This document shows, piece by piece, positions 7,735 through 16,020 of a stretch of 64,000 bases of DNA (positions are counted from its first letter, which is position 1; each line of letters opens with the position of its first letter). The DNA is from Desulfurivibrio alkaliphilus AHT 2 (GTDB lineage Bacteria; Desulfobacterota; Desulfobulbia; Desulfobulbales; Desulfurivibrionaceae), in contig NC_014216.1 in assembly GCF_000092205.1 (NCBI RefSeq), forward strand, positions 1 to 64,000, given 5' to 3'. Below the pieces are notes generated by a model. That model searched no databases, was not told where the DNA came from, and saw only the letters and a list, made by a program, of their open reading frames with translations. The position numbers and the translations under genes are program-made.

Positions 7735-9351
7735 ATGACTGGAGCAGATGATTATTTGGTCGATTTTACAAGCTATAAATCTTATTCAGCGCTGCGCTCC
7801 CTGGCGGCTGAACCGTTCAACCTCAAGACCCCCGGGGTGATGAGCCCGGAACGGATCGCCGCTTGCCGGGCCGTTGGCGGCGGTTTTGAGCTGCTCTTTT
7901 TCGGCCAGCGGGTGGCGCGGCCGGAACTGGCGGCCCTGCAGGAACTGGCTGATGAGGCCCGGCTGGTGGAGCAGTTTGCCGCCCTGCGCCGGGGTGCGGT
8001 CTTTAACCGGATTGCCGGTTTTGCCAGCGAAGAGCGTCAGGTGCTGCACTGCAGTTGCCGCGATATCTTCCGCGACCGGCCCGCCGAGCCGCATGCCACC
8101 GCCCAGGCCAAAGCGGAGCTGGATAAATTGCAGCAATTTCTCGCCGATCTCGATCAGGGCCGGCTGACCACCCCGCAAGGCGAACCGTTCACCGGCATGA
8201 TCCAGATCGGGATCGGCGGCTCCGATCTGGGCCCCCGAGCCCTCTATCTGGCCCTCCAGGCTTACGCCCACCCGGATCGCCGGGTGGAGTTCATCAGCAA
8301 CGTCGACCCCGATGACGCCGCCCGGGTGCTTAAGGAAATGGATCTCTCGCGCACCTTGGTCAACGTGGTCTCCAAAAGCGGCACCACCCTGGAAACTTTA
8401 GCAAACGAGGAACTGGTGCGCCGGGCCTACCGGCAGGCGGGTCTGGACCCCAACGCCTATTTCGTGGCGGTCACCGGCCAGGGCAGCCCCATGGACAACC
8501 CGGCCAATTACCTGCGCTCGTTTTACATGTTCGATTACATCGGCGGCCGCTACAGCGCTACCTCCATGGTGGGCCTGGTGATGCTGGGTTTTGCCCTGGG
8601 CTACGAGCCGGTGCAGGAGATTCTGCAAGGGGCGCATGCCGCCGATGAGGCGGCCATGGAGCCGGATATCATGAAAAATCCGGCCCTGCTGCTGGCCCTG
8701 CTGGGAATCTGGAACCGCAATTTCCTGAGGCATGAAAGTCTGGCGGTGCTGCCCTACAGCCAGGCGCTGGTGCGCTTTGCCGCCCACCTGCAGCAGTTGG
8801 ACATGGAGAGCAACGGCAAATCCATCGACCGCCGCGGCCAGGCCTTGAACTGGGACAGCGGCCCCATCGTCTGGGGAGAACCGGGCACCAACGGCCAGCA
8901 CGCCTTCTACCAGTTGCTGCACCAGGGCACCGGCCAAGCGCCGGCGGAGTTCATCGGTTTCCGCCACAGCCAGTACGGCCAGGACCTGGAAATCCAGGAA
9001 ACCACCGCCCAGGAAAAGCTGCTGGCCAACCTGCTGGCCCAGTCCCTGGCCCTGGCGGTGGGGCAGGACGACCCCAACCCCAACCGCCGTTTCCCCGGCA
9101 ACCGCCCCAGCAGCATTCTCTTGGCCGATCGCCTGACCCCGGAACGGATGGGCGCCCTGCTGGCCCTGTACGAGGCCAAGGTGGTCTTCCAGGGTTTTGT
9201 CTGGAACATCAACTCGTTCGATCAGGAAGGCGTGCAGCTTGGCAAACGGCTGGCCAACCGCCTGCTGGAGCAATTCGCCGCCCGCCGCCGGGGCGAAAAC
9301 CCGCCGGAAGACCCGGTGGGCCAGGCGCTGTTGAAAAACGCCGGTCTGTAA
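7735..9351 (+). CDS. pgi: Glucose-6-phosphate isomerase
   Basis: 538 residues. It interconverts glucose 6-phosphate and fructose 6-phosphate in the cytoplasm. Clear family motifs are IGGSDLGPRAL, VSKSGTTLET (phosphate binding), NGKSIDRRG and WGEPGTNGQHAFYQLLHQGT, the last with the catalytic Glu and His regions. AAGGAG precedes the ATG by a normal distance. Length is typical of the long bacterial type. It stands alone on the plus strand; gap, pgk and tpiA lie 35 kb away. The stop is followed by copy 1 of the 131-bp palindromic element. Confidence 0.96.
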   Translation: MTGADDYLVDFTSYKSYSALRSLAAEPFNLKTPGVMSPERIAACRAVGGGFELLFFGQRVARPELAALQELADEARLVEQFAALRRGAVFNRIAGFASEERQVLHCSCRDIFRDRPAEPHATAQAKAELDKLQQFLADLDQGRLTTPQGEPFTGMIQIGIGGSDLGPRALYLALQAYAHPDRRVEFISNVDPDDAARVLKEMDLSRTLVNVVSKSGTTLETLANEELVRRAYRQAGLDPNAYFVAVTGQGSPMDNPANYLRSFYMFDYIGGRYSATSMVGLVMLGFALGYEPVQEILQGAHAADEAAMEPDIMKNPALLLALLGIWNRNFLRHESLAVLPYSQALVRFAAHLQQLDMESNGKSIDRRGQALNWDSGPIVWGEPGTNGQHAFYQLLHQGTGQAPAEFIGFRHSQYGQDLEIQETTAQEKLLANLLAQSLALAVGQDDPNPNRRFPGNRPSSILLADRLTPERMGALLALYEAKVVFQGFVWNINSFDQEGVQLGKRLANRLLEQFAARRRGENPPEDPVGQALLKNAGL

Positions 9352-9394
9352 CGGGGTGTTTCAGTGCAAAGGGCAAGCCGCATGCAGCCTGGAC

Positions 9395-9525
9395 GGGGGC
9401 CGCGAAAACCGGTAGCGGCGGGTTTGGCGGCGGCCGGGCACATGGACGTGCAGGAGGCCGCCGCCACCTCGGAGGCGGGCAGGATGCCCGCCGAGAATGA
9501 GCCGCTACCGGTTTTCGCGGCCCCC
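9395..9525. repeat. 131-bp palindromic dispersed element, copy 1
   Basis: A 25-bp perfect terminal inverted repeat (9395-9419 and 9501-9525; core CCGCGAAAACCGGTAGCGGC) encloses two nested hairpins: GGCGGCGGCC/GGCCGCCGCC (9426-9435 and 9456-9465) and GGCGGGCA-gga-TGCCCGCC (9474-9492). Two further copies of exactly the same length lie at 10930-11060 and 57203-57333. Similarity continues about 20 bases on each side (left tail like AAGCCGCxTGCAGCCxGGAC, right tail like CCCCTGGCCACAACCAA). No coding capacity. It sits between pgi and the 3' end of aroA. Confidence 0.9.
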
Positions 9526-9594
9526 ACCCCCTGGCAACAACCAACGACTTGTAAAGACCCCTTAGCCCCCGCGGGCATCTTACGTGGGGAAGAT

Positions 9595-10887
9595 TTACGG
9601 TAAGATGCTTTCCAGGCGCTGCCAGAAGTCGGGGAAGGATTTTTTTACGCAGCCGGGGTTTTCGATGCGGATGCCGGGGATGGCCAGGCTGGCCACGGCA
9701 AAGCTCATGGCGATGCGGTGGTCGTTGTGGGTGGCGATTTCCGCTCCTTGGTAGTCATGTTGGCGGCCCCGGCCTTCGACAACCAGATAATCGGGGCCCT
9801 CTTCGGTCTTTACCCCCAGTTTGGCCAGTTCGGCGGCCATTACTCCCAGCCGGTCGCACTCCTTGATCCGCAGGTGGGCGATGTTGTTGATCCGGGTCCG
9901 GCCTTGGGCCAGGGCCGCCACCACCGCCAGGGTGGGGACCACGTCCGGGCAGTCGCCCATGTCCACCTCCACCCCCCGCAGCTCATCCGGTGCCGCCACG
10001 CTGATCCCCGCCTGGTCGCGTTCCACCCGGCAGCCCATTTGCTCGAGAATATCCACCAGCACCGCATCCCCTTGCAGGGAGGGGGAGGGCACGTTGGTTA
10101 CCGTTACCTTGCCGCCGGTAACCGCGGCGGCGGCCCAGAAGTAGGAGGCGCTGGAGGCGTCGCCCTCCACCCGGTACTCCCGGCCCTGGTAGATCCCCTG
10201 GGGAATTTTGAAATGGTTGAGTTCCGGGGCGGCTTCCGCCTCGATGCCGAAATCCCGCATTACCGCCAGGGTCATCGCCACGTAGGGCTTGGAGAGCACC
10301 TCACCTTCCACCTTAAGCTCGGCGGGCTGGCGGGCGTAGGGAGAGACCAACAGCAGGGAGGAGAGATACTGGCTGCTCTTACCCTCCGGCAGCACGGTGG
10401 CCCCCCCGGCCAGACCGTCGGCCTGGATCTCCAGCGGCGGGCAGCCGGTGCCCTGGATGCTGCGGATCTGCACTCCCCAGCCCCGCAGGGCCTGCAGCAG
10501 GGGCTCGATGGGGCGCTGCTGCATCCGTTCATCACCGTTGATCAGAAAGATACCCCGGCCCAAAGCCGCCACCGAGGTCAGAAAACGGGTGGCGGTGCCG
10601 TTGTTGCCCAGGTAGATCTCGGTGGCCGGCGGGGCCACCCGGCCGCCCTGGCCGAAAATCCGCCATTTATCGCGACCGGTATCGATGACCATGCCCATGG
10701 CCAGCAGGGCCTTGGTGGTGTAATCGGTGTCTTCGCTGGCCAGCGGCCCGCGCAGGATACTTTCTCCCTTGGCCAGAGCGGCGGCAATTAAGGCCCGCTG
10801 GGTGATGCTCTTGGAACCGGGGACCTCGACCGCGGCGGTGATGGGGCCGCAAGGGGTAATTTCCTGCCACTCGTTTTGTTCTTTCAT
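9595..10887 (-). CDS. aroA: 3-phosphoshikimate 1-carboxyvinyltransferase (EPSP synthase)
   Basis: 430 residues from the ATG at 10887. It joins phosphoenolpyruvate to shikimate 3-phosphate. N-terminal VEVPGSKSITQRALIAAALA is the conserved shikimate-phosphate-binding segment. LGNNGTATRFLTS corresponds to the LGNAGTAxR motif with Asn in place of Ala, and EGDASSASYFWAAAAVTGG and LRIKECDRLGVMAAELAKLG are further hallmarks. An extension of the frame upstream (62 residues) runs through the 131-bp repeat and is not part of the protein. It is the last gene of the minus-strand aroD-aroE-aroA series, separated from aroE by repeat copy 2. Confidence 0.95.
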   Translation of the reverse strand: MKEQNEWQEITPCGPITAAVEVPGSKSITQRALIAAALAKGESILRGPLASEDTDYTTKALLAMGMVIDTGRDKWRIFGQGGRVAPPATEIYLGNNGTATRFLTSVAALGRGIFLINGDERMQQRPIEPLLQALRGWGVQIRSIQGTGCPPLEIQADGLAGGATVLPEGKSSQYLSSLLLVSPYARQPAELKVEGEVLSKPYVAMTLAVMRDFGIEAEAAPELNHFKIPQGIYQGREYRVEGDASSASYFWAAAAVTGGKVTVTNVPSPSLQGDAVLVDILEQMGCRVERDQAGISVAAPDELRGVEVDMGDCPDVVPTLAVVAALAQGRTRINNIAHLRIKECDRLGVMAAELAKLGVKTEEGPDYLVVEGRGRQHDYQGAEIATHNDHRIAMSFAVASLAIPGIRIENPGCVKKSFPDFWQRLESILP

Positions 10888-10929
10888 TGGGTACCTGTAT
10901 ATACTTGTCTTTGGTTGTGGCCAGGGGGT

Positions 10930-11060
10930 GGGGGCCGCGAAAACCGGTAGCGGCTCATTCTCGGCGGGCATCCTGCCCGCCTCCGAGGTGGCGTCGGCCT
11001 CCTGCACGTCCATGTGCCCGGCCGCCGCCAAACCCGCCGCTACCGGTTTCCGCGGCCCCC
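10930..11060. repeat. 131-bp palindromic dispersed element, copy 2 (inverted)
   Basis: Same element as at 9395-9525 but in opposite orientation. The 25-bp end repeats (10930-10954 and 11036-11060) carry one mismatch (GTTTTC versus GTTTCC). The inner GGCGGGCA-tcc-TGCCCGCC hairpin is intact as GGCGGGCATCCTGCCCGCC. The larger inner stem has one change, because GGCGTCGGCC replaces GGCCGCCGCC-type sequence on one arm. It lies in the intergenic space between aroE and aroA and would be in their transcript. Confidence 0.9.
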
Positions 11061-11098
11061 GTCCTGGCTGCAAGCGGCTTGCTTGTTGTGCGTTAGTT

Positions 11099-11929
11099 CT
11101 AAAGGTTTTCCAGTAAAGTTTGGCGCATTATGGCCAGCGGGGCCTCTTGGTTGGTCCACATGGTGAACTGGGCTGCTCCCTGGTACAGCAGCATGGCCAG
11201 GCCGTCGATGCAGTGGCAGCCTGCCGCCTCCGCCTCCCGCAGCAGTCGGGTCTGCAAGGGCGAGTATACGATATCCATCACCACCGGAAAGGCGGCCAGG
11301 GCTGCCGCCGGAAGCGGGCTTTGTTCCGCCAGGGGGGCCATGCCCACCGAGGTTGCGTTGACCAGGGCATTGGCCGCTTGTTCGGCGGCCTGTTCCAGGG
11401 GTACCCAGGGGCAGTCCAGTTGTTGCGCCAGTTCCTGTCCCCGCTCGGGGGTGCGGCTGGCCAGAATCACTTTGGCCCCCGCCTCCCGCAGACCAAACCC
11501 GATGGCCCGGGCCGAGCCGCCGGCGCCCAGCAGCAGTACCTTGGCCCCGGCCAGCTCCAGGGCCTCGCCCAAGGCCTGGTTGGCTCCCAGCCAGTCGGTG
11601 TTGGCGCCATGCAGTTCATCGCCCCGGCGGACGATGGTGTTGACCGCGCCGATGCGTGCCGCCACCGGGTCCACCTTGTCCAGTTGCTCAATCACCGTCT
11701 CCTTGTGGGGGATGGTGACGCTGGCGCCGGCAATTCCCAGGGTGCGGATGGCGGCCACCGCCGCCGCGCCGTCCAGGGCCGGCAGGGGGACATAGACCTT
11801 GTTGAGCCCGCAGGCGGCGAAGGCGGCATTGTGCATTGCCGGGCTGCGGCTGTGTCGCACGGGGTTGCCGATGATACCATAAACTTCGGTGCTGCCGTCG
11901 ATTTTCAACAAAGGTTGCGTTCCATTCAT
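11099..11929 (-). CDS. aroE: Shikimate dehydrogenase
   Basis: 276 residues, NADP-dependent reduction of 3-dehydroshikimate. N-terminal GIIGNPVRHSRSPAMHNAAF is the shikimate-binding signature, and SVTIPHKETVIEQLD carries the catalytic Lys. The Rossmann motif LLGAGGSARAIGFGL is followed by ILASRTPERGQELA, where the Arg suggests NADPH. The C-terminal DGLAMLLYQGAAQFTMW is typical. It lies between aroD (48-base gap upstream) and aroA. The ATG at 11929 is the only sensible start. Confidence 0.95.
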   Translation of the reverse strand: MNGTQPLLKIDGSTEVYGIIGNPVRHSRSPAMHNAAFAACGLNKVYVPLPALDGAAAVAAIRTLGIAGASVTIPHKETVIEQLDKVDPVAARIGAVNTIVRRGDELHGANTDWLGANQALGEALELAGAKVLLLGAGGSARAIGFGLREAGAKVILASRTPERGQELAQQLDCPWVPLEQAAEQAANALVNATSVGMAPLAEQSPLPAAALAAFPVVMDIVYSPLQTRLLREAEAAGCHCIDGLAMLLYQGAAQFTMWTNQEAPLAIMRQTLLENL

Positions 11930-11977
11930 GGTGGTTGCGGGGCAAGCCTGACCGGTTGCAAAGCGCCCCGTGATCGC

Positions 11978-12847
11978 TTATTGCAGCAAGTTTTCCAGTT
12001 GCCGCAGTTTCGAGGCCGGTAGCTGGCCCGGCGCGGTGGCGCTGCCGCCGTCTTCGGCCGCGTAGGTCATGAAGCCGCCCAGCAGGCAAGTGGCCAGGCG
12101 GCTGATTTTGCCCCGGTCGCCCATGCAGAAGACGATCAGGGGAAAGTTCAGTTCGGCGGCTTGCTCCAGCAGGGCCAGTGCGCGCAGGACATCCAGGGGG
12201 GAATGGGCCATGGTGACCATTTTGCCCATATCGGCCCCGCTTTCATACTGCTCGCGCAGGATGGCCCGCAGGGCGGCGGCATCGGGGGTGCCGGTGAAAT
12301 CGTGCCAGGAAACGATTACCCGGCTGGTGCTGAATATATTTTGTGCGGCCAAGTTTTCGGCCTTTTCAGCATTGCCGGAACGGTCTACTTTGTCGGGCTG
12401 GCCGACCTTATCGGGCTTACCGGTCTTGTTGGCCCCGTCGGCCCTGTCGGGGTCGTGTGTCCAGAACAGTCGCCGCCCGCCGGTGCTCCCGCGCCGGGCG
12501 GCTTCGATGACCTGCCGGCGCAGGTCCGGGGCGGTGCGTAGTTCGATGTCAACCCAGGCCCGGTCGGCGGCCAGGGCCGCCAGCAAGGGGGCCAGCCGCT
12601 GCTCTTCCGGCTCCCGGGCCTCTCCGCCTTCCCATTGGGGGCGGTTGGTGAACAGCAAAGGTGCCTGTACCGCCGTCGGCAACGACTGCACCGCCTCCAT
12701 GGTGGTGGAGCGGTCGCTTAAGGCGTCCAGGCGGATTTCAACCAGCTCGGCGCCCCGGGCCGCCGTGGCGGCGGCCGGCGGGAACTCGCCCAAGGACCGG
12801 CGGGCGATGGAGACGCAGATTCGGCTGGCAATGGTTGCTGGTGTCAT
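11978..12847 (-). CDS. aroD: Type I 3-dehydroquinate dehydratase
   Basis: 289 residues, Schiff-base class I enzyme making 3-dehydroshikimate. AELVEIRLDAL near residue 33 is the conserved barrel strand, SWHDFTGTP carries the catalytic His, and GADMGKMVTMA carries the Schiff-base Lys (usual GADIVKIA). The protein is about 40 residues longer than the usual 250. The extra length is a hydrophilic insert after FWTHDPDRADG, built from 6-residue units (NKTGKP, DKVGQP, DKVDRS, GNAEKA), which looks like an expanded 18-bp repeat. It is the first gene of the aro operon. A 14-bp tandem duplication covers its start codon (see 12844-12862). The C-terminal GGFMTYAAEDGGSATAPGQL is the conserved end. Confidence 0.92.
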   Translation of the reverse strand: MTPATIASRICVSIARRSLGEFPPAAATAARGAELVEIRLDALSDRSTTMEAVQSLPTAVQAPLLFTNRPQWEGGEAREPEEQRLAPLLAALAADRAWVDIELRTAPDLRRQVIEAARRGSTGGRRLFWTHDPDRADGANKTGKPDKVGQPDKVDRSGNAEKAENLAAQNIFSTSRVIVSWHDFTGTPDAAALRAILREQYESGADMGKMVTMAHSPLDVLRALALLEQAAELNFPLIVFCMGDRGKISRLATCLLGGFMTYAAEDGGSATAPGQLPASKLRQLENLLQ

Positions 12848-12862
12848 ATTGCTGGTGTCATA
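12844..12862 (-). promoter_or_regulatory. Duplicated start region of aroD with a 5-codon upstream frame
   Basis: TTGCTGGTGTCATA (plus strand) is repeated perfectly in tandem at 12835-12848 and 12849-12862. Read on the minus strand, the duplicate creates ATG ACA CCA GCA ATA TGA, whose stop codon overlaps the aroD ATG as ATGA. This could couple or modulate initiation, or be a neutral slip. No clear ribosome binding site is visible before the mini-frame. Confidence 0.45.
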
Positions 12863-12946
12863 TGGTTGTCGGCCACGGCCGAATTGGTTATGATGCCCGT
12901 TTCAAGGCCACAACTATATCATCAACCGTAAGAGTGTCAATTCATA

Positions 12947-13486
12947 GTGTACCGTTTGTTCACCGCCATTGATCTGCCGCCCGAGCTGGCGGCCCGCCTG
13001 GCCGCCATGGGCTTTGGTCTGCCCGGGGCCCGCTGGGTGCCCGAAGAGCAGTTGCATCTTACCCTGCGTTTTATCGGCGAGGTGGACGGTGGAATATTCC
13101 ATGAGATCCGGGAGGCCCTGGCCGATGTCCGGGCCGAACCCTTCACCATGCACCTGCAGGGCTTTGGTTGTTTCCCGCCCCGGGGGCCGGCCCGCATTCT
13201 CTGGGCCGGGGTGGAGCCCGTGCCGCCGGTGGCCGCGTTGTATCGCAAGGTGGAAAATGTGCTGGTACGCCGGGGGCTGGTGGCACCGGAAAAACGTAAA
13301 TTTGCCCCCCATGTCACCGTGGCCCGCTTACAGCAGGCGCCCAAGAGCCGGCTGGGCAATTTCCTGGCCGGCAACAACCTTTACCGCAGCGAAGAGTTCA
13401 CCGTCGACCAGTTTCACCTCTACTCCAGCCAACTCACCAACAAAGGCGCCATCCACTACCTGGAAGCCAGTTACGATCTGCGCTAA
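12947..13486 (+). CDS. thpR: RNA 2',3'-cyclic phosphodiesterase (2H family)
   Basis: 179 residues. The 2H phosphoesterase fold is shown by the two HxT motifs HLTLRFIG (about residue 44) and HVTVARL (about residue 124), at the spacing expected of the LigT/ThpR family, and by the N-terminal YRLFTAIDLPPEL. The family opens 2',3'-cyclic phosphates and ligates tRNA halves in vitro; the in vivo substrate is not settled. The start is GTG at 12947; no ATG fits the conserved N-terminus. It is divergent from the aro operon and alone on its strand. Confidence 0.9.
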   Translation: MYRLFTAIDLPPELAARLAAMGFGLPGARWVPEEQLHLTLRFIGEVDGGIFHEIREALADVRAEPFTMHLQGFGCFPPRGPARILWAGVEPVPPVAALYRKVENVLVRRGLVAPEKRKFAPHVTVARLQQAPKSRLGNFLAGNNLYRSEEFTVDQFHLYSSQLTNKGAIHYLEASYDLR

Positions 13487-13816
13487 TGCATGGTTTAGGC
13501 GAGTCTTTTATCCCTCTTCTTTCCGTTTATGGCGGGAAGCAAAGCAAAAGTAAATATTCAGCAGAAAAAATTAACCTGTAAGCCGGCTTGGCATTTTGTT
13601 GGGAAGGCAAGCCCTGAAAAAAGCGCGTTTTTCCGTGCTCAGGTTGTGTTGTGGTGTGGCGTTTTGCCGCACGGGTGCGACAATTTGCCCAATTGATCGT
13701 CGCACCGACCGCCATTACCATCGGTCACTGTGAAGGGCCACCGGGTGGTATCCCGGTGGCCGACATCGTGGCATCCCGTTTGTGGGCGGTCAAAGCAACC
13801 AGAGAGGAGAACGAAA
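13487..13816 (+). promoter_or_regulatory. Structured leader upstream of the split-Soret cytochrome gene
   Basis: No gene in this 330-base gap. Three perfect hairpins follow each other directly: GGTGCGAC/GTCGCACC (13674-13681, 13699-13706), GACCG/CGGTC (13707-13711, 13722-13726) and GGCCACCGGG-tggtat-CCCGGTGGCC (13736-13761). The last ends 55 bases before the start codon and has no T-run, so it is not a normal terminator. The layout fits a cis-regulatory RNA leader or a multi-site operator. The AT-rich part at 13540-13580 could hold the promoter, but I cannot assign hexamers with confidence. Confidence 0.45.
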
Positions 13817-14602
13817 ATGGAACAGGAAGCAAAGGTTACCAAAAAAGTCGAAGGGATTGATCTCTCTCGCCGTGAAATGCTGATCGGTGCCGGTGCCCTG
13901 ATGGCCGGCGTGGCGGCCTCGCAATTGGGGGTGCTGAACACCGCCAAAGCGGCACAGGCCAGCAATGGCGAGGTCTGGCCCTGGCCTTACGAAAAACTTG
14001 ATCCGGCCAGGGTCGGCGAGACCGCCTATCATGCCTGGTACGACGTTTTTTGCTCTCAGGCCGTTACCACCGGTCTTTTCGAGCAACTCCGGGAAAAGGT
14101 GGGCGAGCCGTGGAGTTCTTTTCCCATCAACTCGCTGCGTTTCGGCATGGGCGGCATGCTGGGCTGGGGCCTTACCTGCGGCGCACCGGTGTCCGGGGCC
14201 CTGGTAATCGGGCTGGTCACCCCGGCCGAGGTGGCCACCCCCATGGTTCGCGACCTGCTGGGTTGGTACGCCAATACCCCGATGCCGGTATATTCCCCGC
14301 AAAACGGTCGCTACAATGGCGAAATTCCCAAATCGGTGGCCCAAAGCCCGCTGTGCCATCAGTCGGTGGGCCGCTGGATGAAAACCGCGGATCGTCCTTT
14401 CGGCAGCGATGAAAGAAGGCACCGCTGTGCCAGCGTCACCGCCAGCGTGGCCTACCGCACCGCCGAGATGCTCAACGACTGGAAAGACGGCAAATATGTC
14501 GTTCCCGCCGACAATTGGGACGGCGCGGCGGCCATGGGGCTGCCGTCGCAGCAGAACTGCATGAGTTGTCACAGCGATGGGGTGCCGAGCCCGCCCAGGT
14601 AA
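13817..14602 (+). CDS. Split-Soret-type cytochrome c, Tat-exported
   Basis: 261 residues. The N-terminus has a twin-arginine signal (LSRREMLIGAGALMAGVAAS, cleavage probably after AKA around residue 47). The mature part has the Cys-rich domain of the C_GCAxxG_C_C family (DVFCSQAVTTGLFEQL, LRFGMGGMLGWGLTCGAPVSGAL, SPLCHQSVGRW) and one haem c site near the C-terminus, CMSCH. This combination is known from split-Soret cytochrome c of Desulfovibrio, a periplasmic dihaem dimer that may act in electron storage or nitrate/sulfur respiration. AGAGAGGAGA precedes the ATG; in-frame upstream codons lack a ribosome binding site. A strong hairpin follows the stop. Confidence 0.85.
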   Translation: MEQEAKVTKKVEGIDLSRREMLIGAGALMAGVAASQLGVLNTAKAAQASNGEVWPWPYEKLDPARVGETAYHAWYDVFCSQAVTTGLFEQLREKVGEPWSSFPINSLRFGMGGMLGWGLTCGAPVSGALVIGLVTPAEVATPMVRDLLGWYANTPMPVYSPQNGRYNGEIPKSVAQSPLCHQSVGRWMKTADRPFGSDERRHRCASVTASVAYRTAEMLNDWKDGKYVVPADNWDGAAAMGLPSQQNCMSCHSDGVPSPPR

Positions 14603-14611
14603 TTTCATGCT

Positions 14612-14642
14612 GGCGCGGGGGTGGAGTTTTTCCGCCCCCGCC
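14612..14642 (+). terminator. Hairpin after the split-Soret cytochrome gene
   Basis: GGCGCGGGGGTGG-agttttt-CCGCCCCCGCC, a strong GC stem 10 bases after the stop codon and 30 bases before the end of the convergent ispDF. It has no T-run beyond the stem, but is placed as a transcription stop between convergent genes. Confidence 0.55.
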
Positions 14643-14671
14643 GGCTCCGTGGTGCCTTGTGCTCGCTTTCG

Positions 14672-15895
14672 CTACAGTAAAAGAGCGACGGCGTGGGCGG
14701 CGATGCCTTCCTCGCGGCCGGCAAAGCCCAGTCCTTCGGTGGTGGTGGCTTTGAGGTTGATCTGGCTCGGGTTAACCTGGCAGGCGGCGGCCAGATTGGC
14801 CTGCATGGCGGCCAGCTGGGGGGCCAGCTTGGGTTTTTCGGCGATGATGGTCAGATCGGCGTGGTGCAGTCGGCAGTTTGCCGCCCATACCTTGGTCATG
14901 ACCTGCGCCAGCAGTTTGAGGCTGCTGATGCCCCGGTACTGCTGGTCGTTATCGGGAAAATGGCGGCCGATATCGCCGGCGCCCAAGGCGCCCAAGATGG
15001 CGTCGCACAGGGCGTGGGTTAGCACGTCGGCATCGGAGTGGCCCAGCAGGCCCAGGTGGTGCTCAATGGTAACCCCGCCCAGGATCAGCGGCCGGTCGGT
15101 AACCAGGCGGTGGACATCATAGCCGTGGCCGATACGCGGCAAAGGTAAGCGGTCACCGTGACCAGTTACCGGCAAGCTTGTCGAGGCCAGTGTGGCCTGG
15201 GCCAGGGGCAGATCTTGGGGGGTGGTGATTTTAAAATTGGCGCTCTCGCCCTCTACCAGGGCCACCGGGCAGCCGATTCTTTCCAGTAGAGAGGCCTCGT
15301 CGGTGCCGGTAAAACCGTCGGTGTCGGCGGCGGCCAGCGCCTTTTGCAGCAGGATGAAACGGGCTGCCTGGGGGGTTTGGGCCTGCCAGAGGCCGGTGCG
15401 GCTTATGGTGCTGTCGATCAAAGGAAGGTTGGCATTGCCTTCTGCTGCGCCAGCCTTTTTAAGGGTATCCCGCACCGGCAAGGCGGCGATGGCCGCACCC
15501 TGCCGGCGGGCCGCTGCCAGGGTGCGCTGGATAAGGTTTGGGCTGACCAGGGGGCGGGCCCCGTCGTGGACCGCCACCAGCTCATACCGCTCCGGCAAAG
15601 CGGCCAGGGCCGCCAGGCCGCAGGCCACCGAGTCCTGGCGGCTGGCGCCGCCGGCTACCACCAGCACATCGGCCAGGTCGTGGCGGGCCAGCATCTGCCG
15701 GGCGGCGGTCAGGTAGTCGCTCCTGGCCACCACCACGATCCGGCCCACCTCGGGTACGGCGGCAAAGGCTTGAACACAGTGAACAAACAGCGGTATCCCG
15801 GCCAGTTCGAGAAACTGCTTGGGCAACTCCCCGCCCATCCGGGTGCCGCTTCCTCCGGCGGCGATTATCGCGGCGCTGTCTGGTTTTTGAGCCAT
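14672..15895 (-). CDS. ispDF: Bifunctional IspD/IspF, MEP isoprenoid pathway
   Basis: 407 residues from the ATG at 15895; a TTG seven codons upstream is an alternative. The N-terminal part (to about residue 230) is 4-diphosphocytidyl-2-C-methyl-D-erythritol synthase: AIIAAGGSGTRMGGELPKQF is the CTP-binding loop and VHDGARPLVSP is conserved. The C-terminal part, from about residue 250, is 2-C-methyl-D-erythritol 2,4-cyclodiphosphate synthase: IGHGYDVHRLV and GLLGHSDADVLTHALCDA carry the zinc ligands, and DIGRHFPDND follows. Fusion of the two non-consecutive MEP enzymes is well known in alpha-, delta- and epsilon-proteobacteria. ispE is not in the window. Confidence 0.95.
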   Translation of the reverse strand: MAQKPDSAAIIAAGGSGTRMGGELPKQFLELAGIPLFVHCVQAFAAVPEVGRIVVVARSDYLTAARQMLARHDLADVLVVAGGASRQDSVACGLAALAALPERYELVAVHDGARPLVSPNLIQRTLAAARRQGAAIAALPVRDTLKKAGAAEGNANLPLIDSTISRTGLWQAQTPQAARFILLQKALAAADTDGFTGTDEASLLERIGCPVALVEGESANFKITTPQDLPLAQATLASTSLPVTGHGDRLPLPRIGHGYDVHRLVTDRPLILGGVTIEHHLGLLGHSDADVLTHALCDAILGALGAGDIGRHFPDNDQQYRGISSLKLLAQVMTKVWAANCRLHHADLTIIAEKPKLAPQLAAMQANLAAACQVNPSQINLKATTTEGLGFAGREEGIAAHAVALLL

Positions 15896-16020
15896 GGAAA
15901 TTTGATACCGTCGCAAAAACCCGCCAAACGGGTTGGTCGGTAACGCGAAAGCAATTAGTTACAAAGCGCGCCCAGTCGGCGGCGCGGCTTTTTGCGACGC
16001 CGACAAATTTAAAAAGGATC

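Noticed and set aside
9718-10791. Long plus-strand frame opposite aroA
   Set aside because: Antisense shadow of a recognisable EPSP synthase; no ribosome binding site or protein family.
15975-16004. Terminator of rnpB
   Set aside because: An imperfect GC hairpin exists, but on the minus strand no T-run follows the stem, so I did not list it as a separate terminator.
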